Source: Gossypium raimondii
Lineage: Eukaryota > Streptophyta > Magnoliopsida > Malvales > Malvaceae
Reading direction: 5' to 3'
Assembly (NCBI RefSeq): GCF_025698545.1
Contig: NC_068576.1
Location: forward strand, 55,898,094 to 55,962,093
Length of the DNA: 64,000 bases
Shown in pieces: positions 24,370 to 37,152 of this stretch (position 1 is the first letter of the stretch; every line of letters starts with the position of its first letter). Under the pieces are notes generated by a model. The model was not told the DNA's origin, did not search any database, and saw only the letters and a program-made list of their open reading frames with translations. A program made the position numbers and the translations under genes.

Positions 24370-27300
24370 AGTCTTTTACTGCATGTACAGTAGTAGACTT
24401 AGTATATACTTTTTGATTGAATTGTTCCAAGTCTTTATGCTTTTTGAATTTTAAAATTTCAGTTTTGACGCAATTGACAATCATTAGTCCATTAATTGGT
24501 GAGTAATGAAATAATAAGTGACATGATATATATAATAAAATGTTTGTCACATCAAATTTTAGAAATAATAAAACTTAAATTAATAAATTTAATAGTTATC
24601 GTTTAGTAAGAATTAATAACTAAAAATGATAAACCTATAACTTTGATAAAGTAAGAATTTAACCTTCTTTTTATCAAAAATTGTATTGCTAGTTTTAATT
24701 TGATTTTGCATTTAATGTTAGGCCATTGAATAATATTCCGTCACCTCATTGGTGAAAAAGAGAGTTGAAGATTAATAAATAAATATCTCTAAATTTATTT
24801 AAATGTAATTAAAAATTAATTATAATGATTCAAAATTTCATATAAATGTGATTTTTAAATTTTATTTCTCATATTTTTATTATAAAAAAATAGTAACAAA
24901 GCATGTTTTATGTTTCCACTATTGAAAATTTTTATTATTATATTTATGAAACATGTTTTAAATTTTTTAAAATTCGAAAATAAAATTATTTTTAAAATGA
25001 AAATATAAATATAAAATATTTTCAAAAATCAAACAAAGCTGATTTCATTTTTTCTAAAGATTTTATATACAACCTTCAAATTTTAGACCAATAGTTGTTG
25101 ATATAAAAAATGAAAAATAAATATATAACAAATTTAAGAATATTCATGTATAACTCCTTCAATATTTTTATTTTATTTTATTGAAGAGTTGTATTATTTA
25201 TATTAATATATTCCAACACATAACCTATTTTACTTAAGAGTCAGATTTAGTAAATTACTAGTTGATCAATTTTAACGGTCCGTCTGATTTTATAAAATAA
25301 TTTATTAAAAATCATAAATATAAAAAAAATAAAAATCAAATTTTAAATTATCCCAATTAATTTTTTATCTAACCTAATTCAAACAACCATTGAAAAATTC
25401 ATTGACTGAAAAAAAAAACCCGAGTCCAGCAAACAACTTGTTGAATGCAGACAGGACCCTAACCGGACCGAAGACAAGCTGAGCCAACAAGTTGAGCTCA
25501 AGCTTGGTCTAAAAAAAAGTGTTAGCAGTATAACGTGATCCAAAGGGAATCTGTGGGTGGAAGAACCTACGGCCAGGTGGTCGACTCAACGGCTAAAAGG
25601 AGAAAGCGTGTTTTAATAATACCCAATAAACGAATCCCACGTGGAAACCACAACATCTCCGAAAAGGTACTGATAGGTAGGCAACTGTACTACTGACTAC
25701 GTGGCATGACAGTTAAGACAAAGTTCACTTCAGGTTGTGCGGTCAATTATTTTTTTAAAGGCTACCATTTGATTGGTTTAACAGAAATGGTCCCCACTTC
25801 CCTTACCTGCCTGCTTAACCTTCCATTCAGAAAACACTTTTAAGTAAAGGGTAAATTCACTAGTTGCGCATCCAACTTTTAGGACACCTAAATGAAATCC
25901 TTGCAAATTCATCACTCAACTTTTAAGCCGTTTTCATTTTAGTCATCTAAGCGTTAAATCTTTAACAGCTGTTAATTATACATGCCACATCATATTTACA
26001 CTTTCATTTTTGTCACTAAAATATAAATATTTTAAGTATCGATCGAAGGTAAAAATAATAGAAATTAAAATAATACATTAAACTTTTGTTAAATTATACC
26101 TATTACATAGCGAAAATTTTATTTTTTAGTATTAAAATTTTAATTTTAAAACATCAAAATAAATTAAATAAATTTTGAAAATGATTTTATCCTCGATAAT
26201 GTCAACCGATTTGTTACTATAATATTGAAATTAATTAATTTAATCTCTTCTAAATTTTAAAGTTTTATTCTATATTTCTAGATTATCCTTGATGAAATCA
26301 AATCAATTAGCTCATATTTAATAATAGTCTATAAAACTTAAATTTCTTTTGATTATATGGTCGTGAATCTTCAATACTAAGCTAAAACAAATAAAAAACT
26401 TATTGTAATTAATTAAATTAATTGCTTGTTCTTCGTTCGTAAAGAAGTAATGAATTTTTTTCTAGATTTTGCTCGGCAAGTAAGATAAAATTAAATAATT
26501 AGATTAATTGCAAAGATTGTTTCTTTGCTTTTAGCTTAGCATAGAAGATTCAAGATCATATAATTAAAAGAAATTTTGTAGACAATTATTAAATATGAAT
26601 TATTTAACTTTATTTTTGTTTGGAAACATAAAATAAATTTTAAATTTTATAAAAGATTAATTTAATTAATTAAGTTAATTTTTAATAATTTATTTAATCG
26701 ATTTTGATGTTTAGAAATTTAAATTTTCAATATTGAAAAAAAATAGAACTTTTGGCAGGGGGATAAACAAGTATAGTTTGACCAATTTTAATGTATTATT
26801 TTAGTTTCACCCGCTTTTCCACTTTAATCCTTAATTTTTTTGGTCCTAATAAATACTTTAAAAAATGATATTTTTAGGGTGACTAAAACGAAAATGATCT
26901 AGAAGTTGGGTGACCAAAATGAAAGTATAAACATGATATAGTTTCCAATTCAATCAATTCAACCACTTTGTTCGGACTAGCATACCAATCGATTCTCAAT
27001 CCAAATTATTTGTCGTGTTCCAAGAACACTGGTCACATCATCAAATCTTAACGAAATCAAAATCCAAAAATCAAAATGAATCTAGTTGCCAAATTCAAGT
27101 AGCAAAGTGAAAAAACATATATAGGTACTAAAGTAGAGCAAAATGTCAAGTTTAATGACAAAAAAATATATTAACCCTATATTTTATATTAAAAATTGAC
27201 TCAATTCGGTCCAACACATTAACATCTCTATCGAAGCCAGATGAATCGAGAACTTAGAAATATACTAACCCAAACAAAGATTGGATCCATCTTTAAATCA

Positions 27301-27640
27301 GCAATTTTAATTTTTTAATTATTTATTAGATTGATAATCTAACTAAAGACGTGAGTTGAATTGCCATACAAAAAGTTATTGAGGGTTGAAAATTAATCAT
27401 TTTATAATAAGTAATATAAGTTTATAAGTTAACATATACTCCACGTGTTACCTTTAGAGTGGAATTATACTATCATAGTGGTAATGACCAATATGATAGG
27501 AAAAATGAAGAGAACAATTTTTTACCCTTTTTAAACTTTATTGTTTAAATTTTAAAAAATATATATGCGATGACGAGGAAGCGGGTGTTTTAATTCCATA
27601 AACTTCCCCAATACCCAAAAATCACACACAAAGTTGTGGT
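24370..27640. other. Long AT-rich intergenic region
   Basis: No gene supported. It includes an inverted-arm repeat at about 25855-26940: the left arm has CACTCAACTTTTAAGCCG and the right, reversed, CACCCAACTTCTAGATC. There is a less AT-rich patch at 25400-25800 with a CACGTGG box near 25639. The rest is low-complexity AT DNA. Confidence 0.55.
25855..26940. mobile_element. Inverted-arm repeat element, about 1.1 kb
   Basis: Both ends carry related text in opposite orientation: 'tcactcaacttttaag' followed by 'cattttagtcatctaa' on the left, against 'tcacccaacttctaga' and 'cgttttagtcacccta' on the reversed right. No coding content. Precise ends and target duplication were not established. Confidence 0.45.
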
Positions 27641-27664
27641 CTTCGTGCACTTAACCTTTCCCTC

Positions 27665-27671
27665 TATAAAA
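27665..27671 (+). promoter_or_regulatory. TATA box of the beta-carotene hydroxylase gene
   Basis: TATAAAA lies about 110 bases before the ATG at 27781, followed by a C/T-rich leader (CTCTTCTCCTTCATCTCC), a frequent plant core promoter layout. Confidence 0.6.
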
Positions 27672-27780
27672 GACCCAAAACCTCTACCCTCTCCGCACCG
27701 ACCCATCTCTCTTCTCCTTCATCTCCTCCGCCGGAGCTTAATTGCTTCGCCGTTTTTTATCTTCTCGCAGTTCATTTCCC

Positions 27781-29768
27781 ATGGCGGCCGGCTTATCCGC
27801 TGCCGTACCCCTTAAAACTTTCCGTTCATTTCATCCCTCACCCAAGCCAAGGCTAGTTTTCAACCCTCTACTTCGCCTCCCACAGCTAACACACGGTGCT
27901 CGAAAGGAGACAAGGCTTTCCATTTGTTTCGTGTTGGAGGAACAAAAACATGTTGAACCCCTGACCGTAGTGAATCTCGTAGAAGAAGGATCTGGTTCCG
28001 AGGATTTTGGGAACAAACAGATCTTAATACCTCCACATGTGGCGGAGAAATTAGCTAGAAAAAAATCCGAAAGGTTCACTTACTTGGTCGCTGCTGTCAT
28101 GTCTAGTTTCGGTATCACTTCCATGGCTATCATGGCTGTTTATTATAGATTTTCATGGCAAATGGAGGTCCATTTTCTTCTCCCTTTTTCCTCTCTTTTT
28201 TATTTTTAATACCACGATCAAATTACTGAACAAGGTTGTTTCATTTTTTTTTTTTTTGGTAAGGGAGGAGAAGTGCCCCTGTCTGAAATGTTCGGCACAT
28301 TTGCCCTATCTGTTGGCGCCGCCGTAAGTTCAATGTCTTCCATTTTTCTCTGTAATAAACCTTTTATTTCATTGCTTGAAAAAAAAAATGGGTTTCACTT
28401 GGTTTTCAGGTAGGCATGGAGTTTTGGGCTAGGTGGGCACATCGAGCTCTCTGGCATGCTTCCTTATGGCATATGCATGAGGTAAACAGAATCCGACCCG
28501 ACCCGACCATCAAAAAGCAATATAAATGAAATACTAAATTAGGGTTTTTATTGGGCAGTCTCACCATCGACCAAGAGAAGGTCCGTTCGAACTAAACGAC
28601 GTTTTCGCCATTATAAACGCCGTTCCAGCTATAGCCCTTCTGTCTTACGGTTTCTTCAACAAAGGACTTGTACCTGGTCTATGTTTTGGTGCTGTAAGTT
28701 TGTTTGTGTTTTTTTTGGTCTTTAATTATTACTTTTTTTCATTATCGTAATCTTTCTGAATCTTTCATGTTTATATTATTCCTTGATTAACGGTTTACTT
28801 CCTGATTAAAATGGCTTGGGATTAGCAAACTGTTTTTTGTCTGCATGTTTATTATTCAGTAACAAAAAGACTATAATACCCTTTCAGGGTCTTGGGATTA
28901 CTGTGTTTGGAATGGCTTACATGTTCGTCCACGATGGTCTCGTGCACAAGAGATTCCCGGTGGGACCTATTGCCAACGTGCCTTATTTCAGAAAAGTTGC
29001 GGCGGCTCACCAGGTTAATTAACATGCACCACATTTATTTAAAAAAGTTCAATTTTAATTTTTTTTTTCTATTTTAAAAGTTGATTTGATAGTAACATTA
29101 AAATTTTTCTATTAAATTTAAATTTAATATAAAGTTATTTTTTAGTTATATGGTTGTTATGATGCGAGTAAATTTTAGGCTAAACTACATTAGTCGTTAC
29201 TTAGTTATAGTTTTTTGTCGCTCAACTATAATTAGAAAATAGTTACCTAACTATTACTATTTTTTATTTTTGGTCATCCAACTATAAAAAGTTACAAAAT
29301 AATTACTTAATTATTTAATTTTATCTTTTTGGTCACTTAACTATATTAGATTTTTGGGTGTTTCTATTTTTACATTAGCCAGCTAGTGACTACAAAAAAA
29401 ATTTTGAATAGTTAGGTGACTATTTTGTAAAATCTAAATTAAAAAAAACACAATTTTATATGTATATACATATTTTAACTTTTAAAAATTAAATAAAAAA
29501 GTTTATTTATTTGGGTTTTTATTTGGCGTTTTTCAGCTCCATCATTCAGAAAAATTCCAAGGTGTCCCATATGGGCTGTTTCTAGGACCTAAGGTAACCT
29601 ATTACCTAAAGTTTTAATTTTAATAAATAATAAAAAAAAGTTTGCTCTTTTTTTTTTTTTTGAATTTAATTATATGATCATGTGCAACAGGAACTAGAGG
29701 AAGTGGGTGGACTTGAAGAATTGGAGAAAGAGATCAATAGAAGAATAAAATCTAGCAAGAGTTTATGA
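27781..29768 (+). CDS. BCH: Beta-carotene 3-hydroxylase, plastidial (non-heme di-iron)
   Basis: Seven exons: 27781-28167, 28264-28323, 28410-28481, 28559-28693, 28888-29013, 29537-29593, 29691-29768; 304 codons, close to the usual 300-315. The start MAAGLSAAVPLKTFRSFHPS is the first ATG and opens a Ser/Arg-rich plastid transit peptide. All four histidine boxes of the fatty-acid-hydroxylase-like family are present: H160-x4-H165, H172-x2-H175-H176, H233-x4-H238 and H259-x2-H262-H263, which hold two irons. Several hydrophobic segments between residues about 105 and 235 fit a thylakoid/envelope membrane protein. It converts beta-carotene to zeaxanthin via beta-cryptoxanthin, feeding the xanthophyll cycle and abscisic acid. 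A CT-repeat lies in the 3' region (about 29818-29837). Intron 5 contains a repeat insertion. Confidence 0.96.
29176..29440. mobile_element. MITE-like insertion in BCH intron 5
   Basis: The left half has GGCTAAACTACATTAGTCG and 'ggtcatccaactat'; the right half has 'gtgactattttgtaaaat' in inverted relation to the left. These are the same phrases as the arms of the foldback element at 23283-24006, so it is probably a shorter relative. It enlarges intron 5 (29014-29536) without touching splice sites. Confidence 0.5.
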
Positions 29769-30374
29769 ATCATATGATGGAATTATTATAATTATAATTC
29801 CACTGTTTTAAAAGGGGCTCTCTCTCTCTCTCTCTCGCTCTAACTAATTATATTAGTGTAGAGAAAAAATATTTTGTCATTATCATAAAATGGAAAATAG
29901 CTTTGTTTTTATCATTGTTGTTTTCCTATTATACCCTACTAGGGGGCCCATGTATAAATATATATACAATTTTCTTTTCTTTTGCAATCAAATAACTATA
30001 TATATTGTACATATATATCATTTTTCCACTAAAAGTAATTCCTTAAAAAAAACAGTTATTTGTAAAATCTTTTATTGACAAAATTAGTACTCTTGCTAAT
30101 TAGATTTAGTTTTATTGTTTTTTTTAAGTTGTAATGATTAACTAACTATTTCAACCACTCCTTCCTAGTCCATCTTAAAATATAATATTTTAATTTAGTT
30201 CATTTTAACCACTTAAATGAATGGATAATTGCATCTTTGGTCTCTTCTAGAAAATTAATGATTTAATTTAAATCATTTTTCACACCAATTAATGATTCAT
30301 TCTCCATAGTAAAATCTTGATTTCAAATTTTTGAATTAAATAACTTAACTAATTAACTATCTCACATGTAAAAG

Positions 30375-30696
30375 TACTACGGAGGCTTTTGTACTAAGAG
30401 TTGAATTACATTTTGCCCGCTCTACTTTAAAAAATGGCAAATTTGTCCATGTGCATTAGATCAAATACCAAACTGGTCCTTCTATTAAAAATTAGCTCTT
30501 GTATATCAGAATGAGGCACGCATTCTGGTTATTCTATCAGTCATACTAGTTTTTAACAATACAAATGGATGCAATTTTTAACAGAATGGATCAATGTGCT
30601 TTTTAATTTGACGTATAAAGACTAATTTACCCATTTATTAAATAGATGAGACAAAATACAATCTAAACTCTTAATACAAAAACTTCCACAACACCT
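30375..30696. mobile_element. MITE with about 40-bp inverted ends
   Basis: The left end reads TTTTGTACTAAGAGTTGAAT and then ACATTTTGCCC; the reversed right end reads TTTTGTATTAAGAGTTTAGA and then GTATTTTGTCT. About 320 bases, non-coding. A partial relative ends near 58950. Confidence 0.65.
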
Positions 30697-30819
30697 TTAT
30701 CCCCACACAAAATTTCAAAATAGTGTTGACCAATATTAGTACTCAAAATCTCTTTGTCAACACATTCAAGGCTTGATTTGCAATATTATTGTATTTCATT
30801 TAGTGGGAAATAAAAGCCA

Positions 30820-31023
30820 TTGATGATAATAATTATGAAATTAAAATTGACCCAAATCCAACATGTTACTAGAGAAAAAAATTGGATTGCTGACTATTTG
30901 GTCAGATTGAGCTTAGAAGGAAAAACAAGCCTCCAAATCTATGACAATTGTCCTCATGATGCCTTAATAGCTCTGAATCAAAATAAAGCTAAGAGAGTTT
31001 TAGACCAAACTAATTTGATATAA
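30820..31023 (+). pseudogene. LINE fragment (RNase H C-terminus)
   Basis: Reads IQHVTREKNWIADYLVRLSL and continues IYDNCPHDALIALNQNKA before a stop. The H-V-x-R-E-x-N-x-I-A-D pattern is the end of the RNase H domain found in plant LINE polyproteins and their relatives. Nothing upstream matches a reverse transcriptase, so this is a short 3' remnant. Confidence 0.55.
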
Positions 31024-31214
31024 TTTCTGCATTATTATTATTTTCACACAAAAAAGAAGGTATATGTGAGCCTGGCAAGCCTTATCATAGAATGGTTTAT
31101 TGATTATATTTTATCAATGGTTTTACATAACTTTATTTTCTTTTTTGAACATTAATTAACTTCATTATAGATTCTTATAATATATGTTCTTTTCAATATG
31201 ATATTTAAAATTAC

Positions 31215-31335
31215 ATAGCCTCAACCCGACCATTAAATAAGAGGATAATATGCTTCAGTGCAGTCGAACCTACGTCTTCTCATACTGACAATAATATCAA
31301 TACCAATCGAGCTAAGACTTAATCAACCATTTATA
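31215..31335 (-). mobile_element. tRNA-related SINE fragment, minus strand
   Basis: On the minus strand a box-A-like TAGCTCGATTGGT is followed by a box-B-like GGTTCGACTGC and the tail ATATTATCCTCTTATTTA. This is the layout of an RNA polymerase III promoter in tRNA-derived SINEs. The same tail occurs at 31680-31700 on the plus strand. Confidence 0.5.
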
Positions 31336-31614
31336 ACTTCGTTAAATTACTAATAATATATACTTTGTCAACCAAACTAAACGGTTCGTTTGGATTAATA
31401 TTTTATCTTTTATCTTTTACTCCCTAATTTCCAATGTGTTGAATTGATTTGATGAGTTGTCGAGTTTGGCTTGGTAAGAGCCAAAAGATATTGGGAAAGG
31501 AAGTTAACTTTTTTTAATTATCTAATTAATAGCATTATAGTCGAATTAATATAAATTAATCCATGGACTTAGAAAGTATTAACTTCACCTAACTCTTGTT
31601 ATGTTTTTTATTAT

Positions 31615-31715
31615 ACTCATCTTACCTCCTTGTATTAACTTGATTGACATGGTACAAGAAGACGTGAGTTCGAGTGCTTTGAAACGTATTATCCTCCTAT
31701 TTATAAGTTGAGAAA
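31615..31715 (+). mobile_element. tRNA-related SINE fragment, plus strand
   Basis: GAAGACGTGAGTTCGAGTGC followed by GTATTATCCTCCTATTTATA aligns with the minus-strand copy at 31215-31335. The box-A region is worn. No poly-A tail or target duplication is evident. Confidence 0.45.
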
Positions 31716-31719
31716 GAAT

Positions 31720-32029
31720 TATAAATAAATTTAAATATTGTGTAAAAAATAAATAACATAACCTATAACGAAATTATTTTAAAAAATTATTTTAAAATTT
31801 TATAAGCTTAAATTATTTTAATTGGCCAAAGCTAAGCCCACAGACTTTATTATTATTTGGAGTAATCATAGTGAAGCCAAAATAGAAATCAATAACTTTT
31901 AATTTAATATATTATCATTGGGAAATATTTAATTTTTCAAAAGGTGGTTAATCACATCGCCATTATCTATTTTATGTCTTTGACCAAACTGTTAAACTAT
32001 TACTTATGTATCTAATTTTATTTTCTTAT
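31720..32029. other. AT-rich spacer
   Basis: No gene, RNA or clear repeat seen. Confidence 0.6.
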
Positions 32030-32470
32030 ACATTAGAAAAAGACAAGTGAAGAAGAATTGTCCATAAATTTACAGTCAACAGTTAATGATTCCAATTTAT
32101 TTGTCCTGAATTTTAACTTTTGTAACTGAGAATTCACATTTTCTTTTTTAATAGAAAGGAAAGGGAAAGTTTTTAGATATTGTGTGTCTTTAGATACTAT
32201 AACCAATTGAAGGTATGGATCCGATCTAAAAATGAAAAAGAAAAGGGAGATACTCTCCTTTTTTTTGTTTGTAGCCTTTTGGCGACATGGCCGAGCGGTA
32301 AGGTTCAAAACCGGGTGTTGCCTGATCAACAAAAAACTCGAAATCCTAACGTCTCCTAACATCTAGGATTCAAGGAAAAACTAAAGTAGTGGAAGGGAGT
32401 CAGTAAATCTTGATATGGGGCCCTTACTAATGGAGTGGCTACTAGAAAAGGGTCGGCCTCTCTAATTAAG
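32030..32470 (+). pseudogene. Plastid-derived DNA with a damaged trnC-GCA
   Basis: GGCGACATGGCCGAGCGGTA (from 32281) is the 5' acceptor and D arm of plastid tRNA-Cys. Directly after it comes TTCAAAACCGGGTGTTGCCT (32304-32323), which is the T arm and 3' acceptor strand. The anticodon and variable region between them is missing, so no working tRNA can form. The acceptor ends still pair (GGCGACA with TGTTGCC). Flanks are less AT-rich than the neighbours and read like organelle spacer; how far the transfer extends is a guess. Confidence 0.6.
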
Positions 32471-32479
32471 CTATTAGCT

Positions 32480-35060
32480 AAAGTTAATTTCTCATCATTT
32501 TTTTTACTTACCCCTAACTTCATAATTACCTACATTTGCTTAATTTTCGCATAAAATTTATGTAATATAATTATTTTTTACTATAACTTTTCAAGGATTG
32601 TGCTTTTATCGTTTTCCCATAAAATTTAGTAAAGTTAACAAATATTAATTTTTTAATCTATTTTAGAATGATTTAATAAACAATACAAATTTAAAGATTA
32701 AAAGAGACTAAAACTTAAATGGAAGACTGAATTGATTGTTTTGTAAAGTTGGAGGACTGAAAAATTATTATACCTTTATTTTATTTAAAATTATTTGTAT
32801 ATATATAAGTTCATTTAAACTATATAAACTTATTCATTTAAATGAACATGTCATTAACGATATTAACGATAAACAAACACGTTTAAAAGCAAAAATAAAT
32901 ATATTCTTTATTTATTTTTATATGAAATAATCAAAATAAATATTAATAATTATATTACGAATAAAAATTTTTAAAAAAATTAATTATATAATAATCGAAC
33001 TAAATAAATTTTAAATTAATAAATAAGAGATTAAAACTATTATTTTTATATTTTTTGTATTTTTCAAATTTATTTTACGCGTTATATGTTCGGGGTTTAT
33101 GATTATCTCTCCCAACAATATCATGTCGGGGTTTAAACATGAGTCCCTCATTGAAATTGTACCGAACACTTGTCGGTTATTAACTATTTTACGTTATTAT
33201 TATTTTTTGGTATTTAACTGTTTTTAAACCATATATGAAACTACAGAGAAAAGGTAAGCTTGTTTTTATCTTTATTGTATGATGAAAAATCTCATGCAGA
33301 TGGTATGAGAGAGAGAACGTTGATCCTTGAGGAATTAGAGAAACAGGCCGGCCATAAACAAGACAACTCGACGACAAGACTGAATTTGTCCAAAATTAGA
33401 GTCCAAACGTAAAACTTATTATTGACAAAAGAAAAAAAGGAAGTGATAGCTAGTGGGCGGTGACACGACTGCACCGGCATTGGTCATGATTTTCTTCTTG
33501 AAACCTGCTTTCATTTCATGGGCGACGTGTAAACTCAGCAGCGCACCGGCCGATCTCCGACTTAGAGGACCCCCCTCCAAAGCTAAATAATGCAGATAAA
33601 CGTAAGCATAGTGGCCTTTGCACTCAACTTTGTAACCACAAAATACATTTTTAATTTATTTACTATGGATTAATTGCACTACAACTTCTGAATTTTATAT
33701 TTTAAAATAATTTAGTACTAATATTTTATTTAAAATATTAATATTATATTAATCAAGTTCTTTTATGGGCATAGTCATTACTTTAGCCGGTGCCAGCTTA
33801 AAATTAATGTGGGTTAAATTGTAAACATGTTTATATATATATATATTGTCTAATTTTGATCTAATATGTGTTTTAAAAGAAGAAAATATATACCCTTCTA
33901 ATTCCTAAATTTTAGTAACATAACCCTTCTTTTTCATTTGTCATATCTAGATTATCTACGAGGTAAGTACATACATGTAAAATTGAGTTCAGTTCGATTC
34001 AAATTATTTTATTGAATTTTTCGAACCATCTATAATAATTCAGCTTGGCTCAATTTGGTTCTCGGTCTTTTTATACTGATTTTAGGTTTTTTTGTTGGAC
34101 GATATAGGTTTTGTTTTACAATTTTTGGACATTATTTGGTAAAATTTCATATTTAAAAAATATATTTTAAGTAAATAAAAAATTATAACTCTTGTAAATA
34201 CTATTTTTCAAAAAGTAATTATGTACATAATATTTTTAAGTTATTTTACTATTTCAAATACAAAATATTTATTTTTCCATAATAAAAATGATAACTAATT
34301 ATGAATTAAATAAAATAAAATTCCATTGTTTTCAAACAACATCAATTTTAAATTATTAAATAAAAATTGTTCAAACACCACATTTCGCATGGGTTTTGAT
34401 TTTTTTCTAACCCCACACACATATTAACAATTTAATCCATATGTTTTAAATACGCTTCACAACATATCTTAACATTTAACACTTAGTTTGATCGCTAGGT
34501 TAAGGAAATCACATAACTGGTACAAAATTAATCTTTTAAAATCTCGATTAAAACATTTTAAAATTTATGGATTAAATTATAAAGTCCTAATAATAAACTA
34601 AGGACATTTAGTGAAATTAACCCTTAAATAAATCTGCACTGTGTTTTTGCATAACCAAAATGCCAATTAAAATTAAACAAGTTATTGGAAAACATACCAC
34701 GTCGTTTAAGTCATTAATAATGGTGGAAACCTAAAAGGTCAACAAAGGAAAAAAAAAAAAAGCCATCTTTTGGGATTGGCATTTAAAATATACTATATGA
34801 TATTGGATGGCTAAAGTCCAATGTCGAAGTTTGCAATTATATGATAATATATATGTCGATCGACTGACCATTTGATATTGACTATAACCTAAAACTCCAA
34901 ATCAATAATGGATATTTGTAGGTCTATGTTGTGTCACATGCGGAATTGAGTTTGACACTGAGTTGATTCGTTGAACATTTCAATTTCATCCTTAATGTTG
35001 TTAGTACTGTAAGTTTATAATTGTAGATAAATCAGATGTTATTTTAGTATAATAAAATTA
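32480..35060. other. Long AT-rich intergenic region
   Basis: No gene supported. A more GC-balanced patch (33290-33600, with GGCCGGCC-like and CACGACTGCACCGG text) was read in six frames without recognising a product. A TA microsatellite lies near 33832-33846. Confidence 0.55.
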
Positions 35061-35069
35061 TATGTATTG

Positions 35070-35332
35070 ACGGGGTGAAGCTAAATTTTTTTTTGAGGTC
35101 GGAATTAAATTGTATGTCTTTATGAGAATTAGAATGCAATTTCTTTATTTTAATAGTTTATGTGTTTTATATTTTCTTAAAGGATTAAATAAAAATTTTA
35201 TCATTTTTTGGGGTCAAAGTGTACTTTATATATACTAACTTAAAATTTTATAAATTATAAATAATCAAAAATAAAAATTTCTTATTTTAGGGAGGTCAAA
35301 GCCCCTACTAGACACCCCCAGCCGCCCTTATT
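35070..35332. mobile_element. Decayed hAT-type MITE, copy 3
   Basis: Shares ATTTTATAAATTATAAAT and the 'agcccctactagacacccc' right shoulder with the copies at 19590 and 24067, in the same orientation. Ends are worn. Confidence 0.55.
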
Positions 35333-35339
35333 TATTGAT

Positions 35340-35510
35340 ATTGTTGGTTAAAGTGGAGGCCTTCGGTCTTTAAATACTCAGGTTCGAGTCTCACCATTTG
35401 TAATTGCGATGTGTGGGTCTTAAGTCTTAATATGTCTGTATGTCATGGATGGGTTTTGTTCTGTTCTTTCCATTGTACTTTGTATTTGTTTGAATTCGTG
35501 TTATAGTCAA
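35340..35510 (+). mobile_element. Candidate SINE
   Basis: TGGTTAAAGTGG (box-A-like) and, about 50 bases on, AGGTTCGAGTCTC (box-B-like) are followed by a T-rich end. This is the order of a polymerase III promoter. No flanking duplication was established. Confidence 0.4.
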
Positions 35511-35519
35511 AGTTTTCGG

Positions 35520-37147
35520 AATCGAACTAGTGGATCAAGTCGGCCAAATCACCAGTTTGATTGGTTCAATTCATCGTCTGATTTGATTGAATAAATTATT
35601 AAAAAAAACATAAATATTAAAAATTAGAAAAAAATCGATTCGGTCAATCTAATCAGTTTAACTATCTAACCTCTTATTTCGGATTAATATCTCAACCACT
35701 CAAATCTAATTCTAAAAACAATAATTATAGTTGATGGAATATATATTTATGGTTATAAGTCAACTATGATAACGAAACTTAAAAAGAGAGTTAAAATGAC
35801 GCTATAGTTTAATCCACTGATAGCATATTAATATATATATATATATTAGGAAACAAATTATAAAAGTATATGCTTTCATTAATCTAAAAATATTATTTTT
35901 TAGATTAAATATCAAATAATTTATGAAATTTAGTTTAATGTGTAGCATATATAAACTTTAATTTAATAAAAGTATACATATACAATTCTAATTTAGATTC
36001 AATTATACATAATTTATAAATTCTATGTGTTGGTTTGATGGTAAGGGTGTTCATTGTTCTAGGTGTGGCCTAAGTTTGAGTTACATTAATTGCGTTACTG
36101 TTATGGCTTTACCCTCCTAATGGGATTCAGATTTTGAATTCCAGATTTATGTTTAAAACAATTAATCATCCACTGTTTTTTTTTCATAAGTGAAGAGGTG
36201 TCATGTCGTTGTTCACTAACAATGCATTAAATATCCACTGATATATGAATTACATCTGAATCAAAATTTACTCATCAAATATATATCAAAACATATCTAC
36301 CTAATTAGGAATAAAATATCAGTGTTTTTAGAATCAGATCGATAGTTGAACTGGTCAAGCCATATGTTTTCGGTCTAACTCGTCCGACCAATCCGTCTGA
36401 TTCAAATAAATTACTAAAAATTCATAAATAAAAACATATTATAGAATTCGGTTCAAACTCCACTTTAATCGATATTTAAACTCAATTCTATCAATTCATA
36501 CTAATTCACAGATAAACTGATATTACCAAAATATCCCTAACCAAAGCACTGATTTATAAACATATATACACTTTTTGTTGATGAAGGTGGCTTTAGATAA
36601 TTGGCTAGCACATATATGTATATATATAACGAAGTTGGGCTGTTGAAAGTGGAGTTTTCCCACCGCCCTACCGAACACCTCACCCTCCCACTAAAGTGGG
36701 GGATGTTTTGGACCCATTTTCTATCAATCGGTCTCCCATTTTTCTGCGGATTTTTTTTTTTTTTTTGCTTTTTTTCTTTTTAGTAAAGTCCACTATGACT
36801 TACTTTTAAATAAAAAAAAGTTGGATAAAACTTGAAACTAGCAAATTCATTGTTGCAAATGTCCCAATCTTGAAAATGATTTTTATTGTTGCGTTTTATG
36901 CAAGTCATTTGGTGAATGCATGTTTTGTTTCTACAAATAAGGGAGTTCTTTCCAACTTAAAATATTTGGTAAAACGTCTTTTTCAGTTGTTAGTAACAGA
37001 GGATAATTAATTATGACGTTAATATCTTATGTTAATTATACATAATTTTGATTGGTGTAATAACAAATTTAGCATTTAATGTTTACATATTTTGTCATTT
37101 TGGCCTTAATTCTAAACCATTTGACAATTTTAGCCCTAACATCTACA
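35520..37147. other. AT-rich spacer with worn repeats
   Basis: Two related 'tcgaactggtcaa/ccgtctgattcaaataa' patches (35515-35660 and 36320-36500) look like old copies of one short repeat. A TA run lies near 35832-35848. No gene seen. Confidence 0.5.
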
Positions 37148-37152
37148 CAAAT

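Noticed and set aside
27742-27780. N-terminal extension of beta-carotene hydroxylase starting at TTG
   Set aside because: Begins with a non-ATG codon; the ATG at 27781 gives a normal transit peptide and length.
32281-32323. Working tRNA-Cys gene
   Set aside because: The anticodon stem-loop is absent, so it cannot act as a tRNA.
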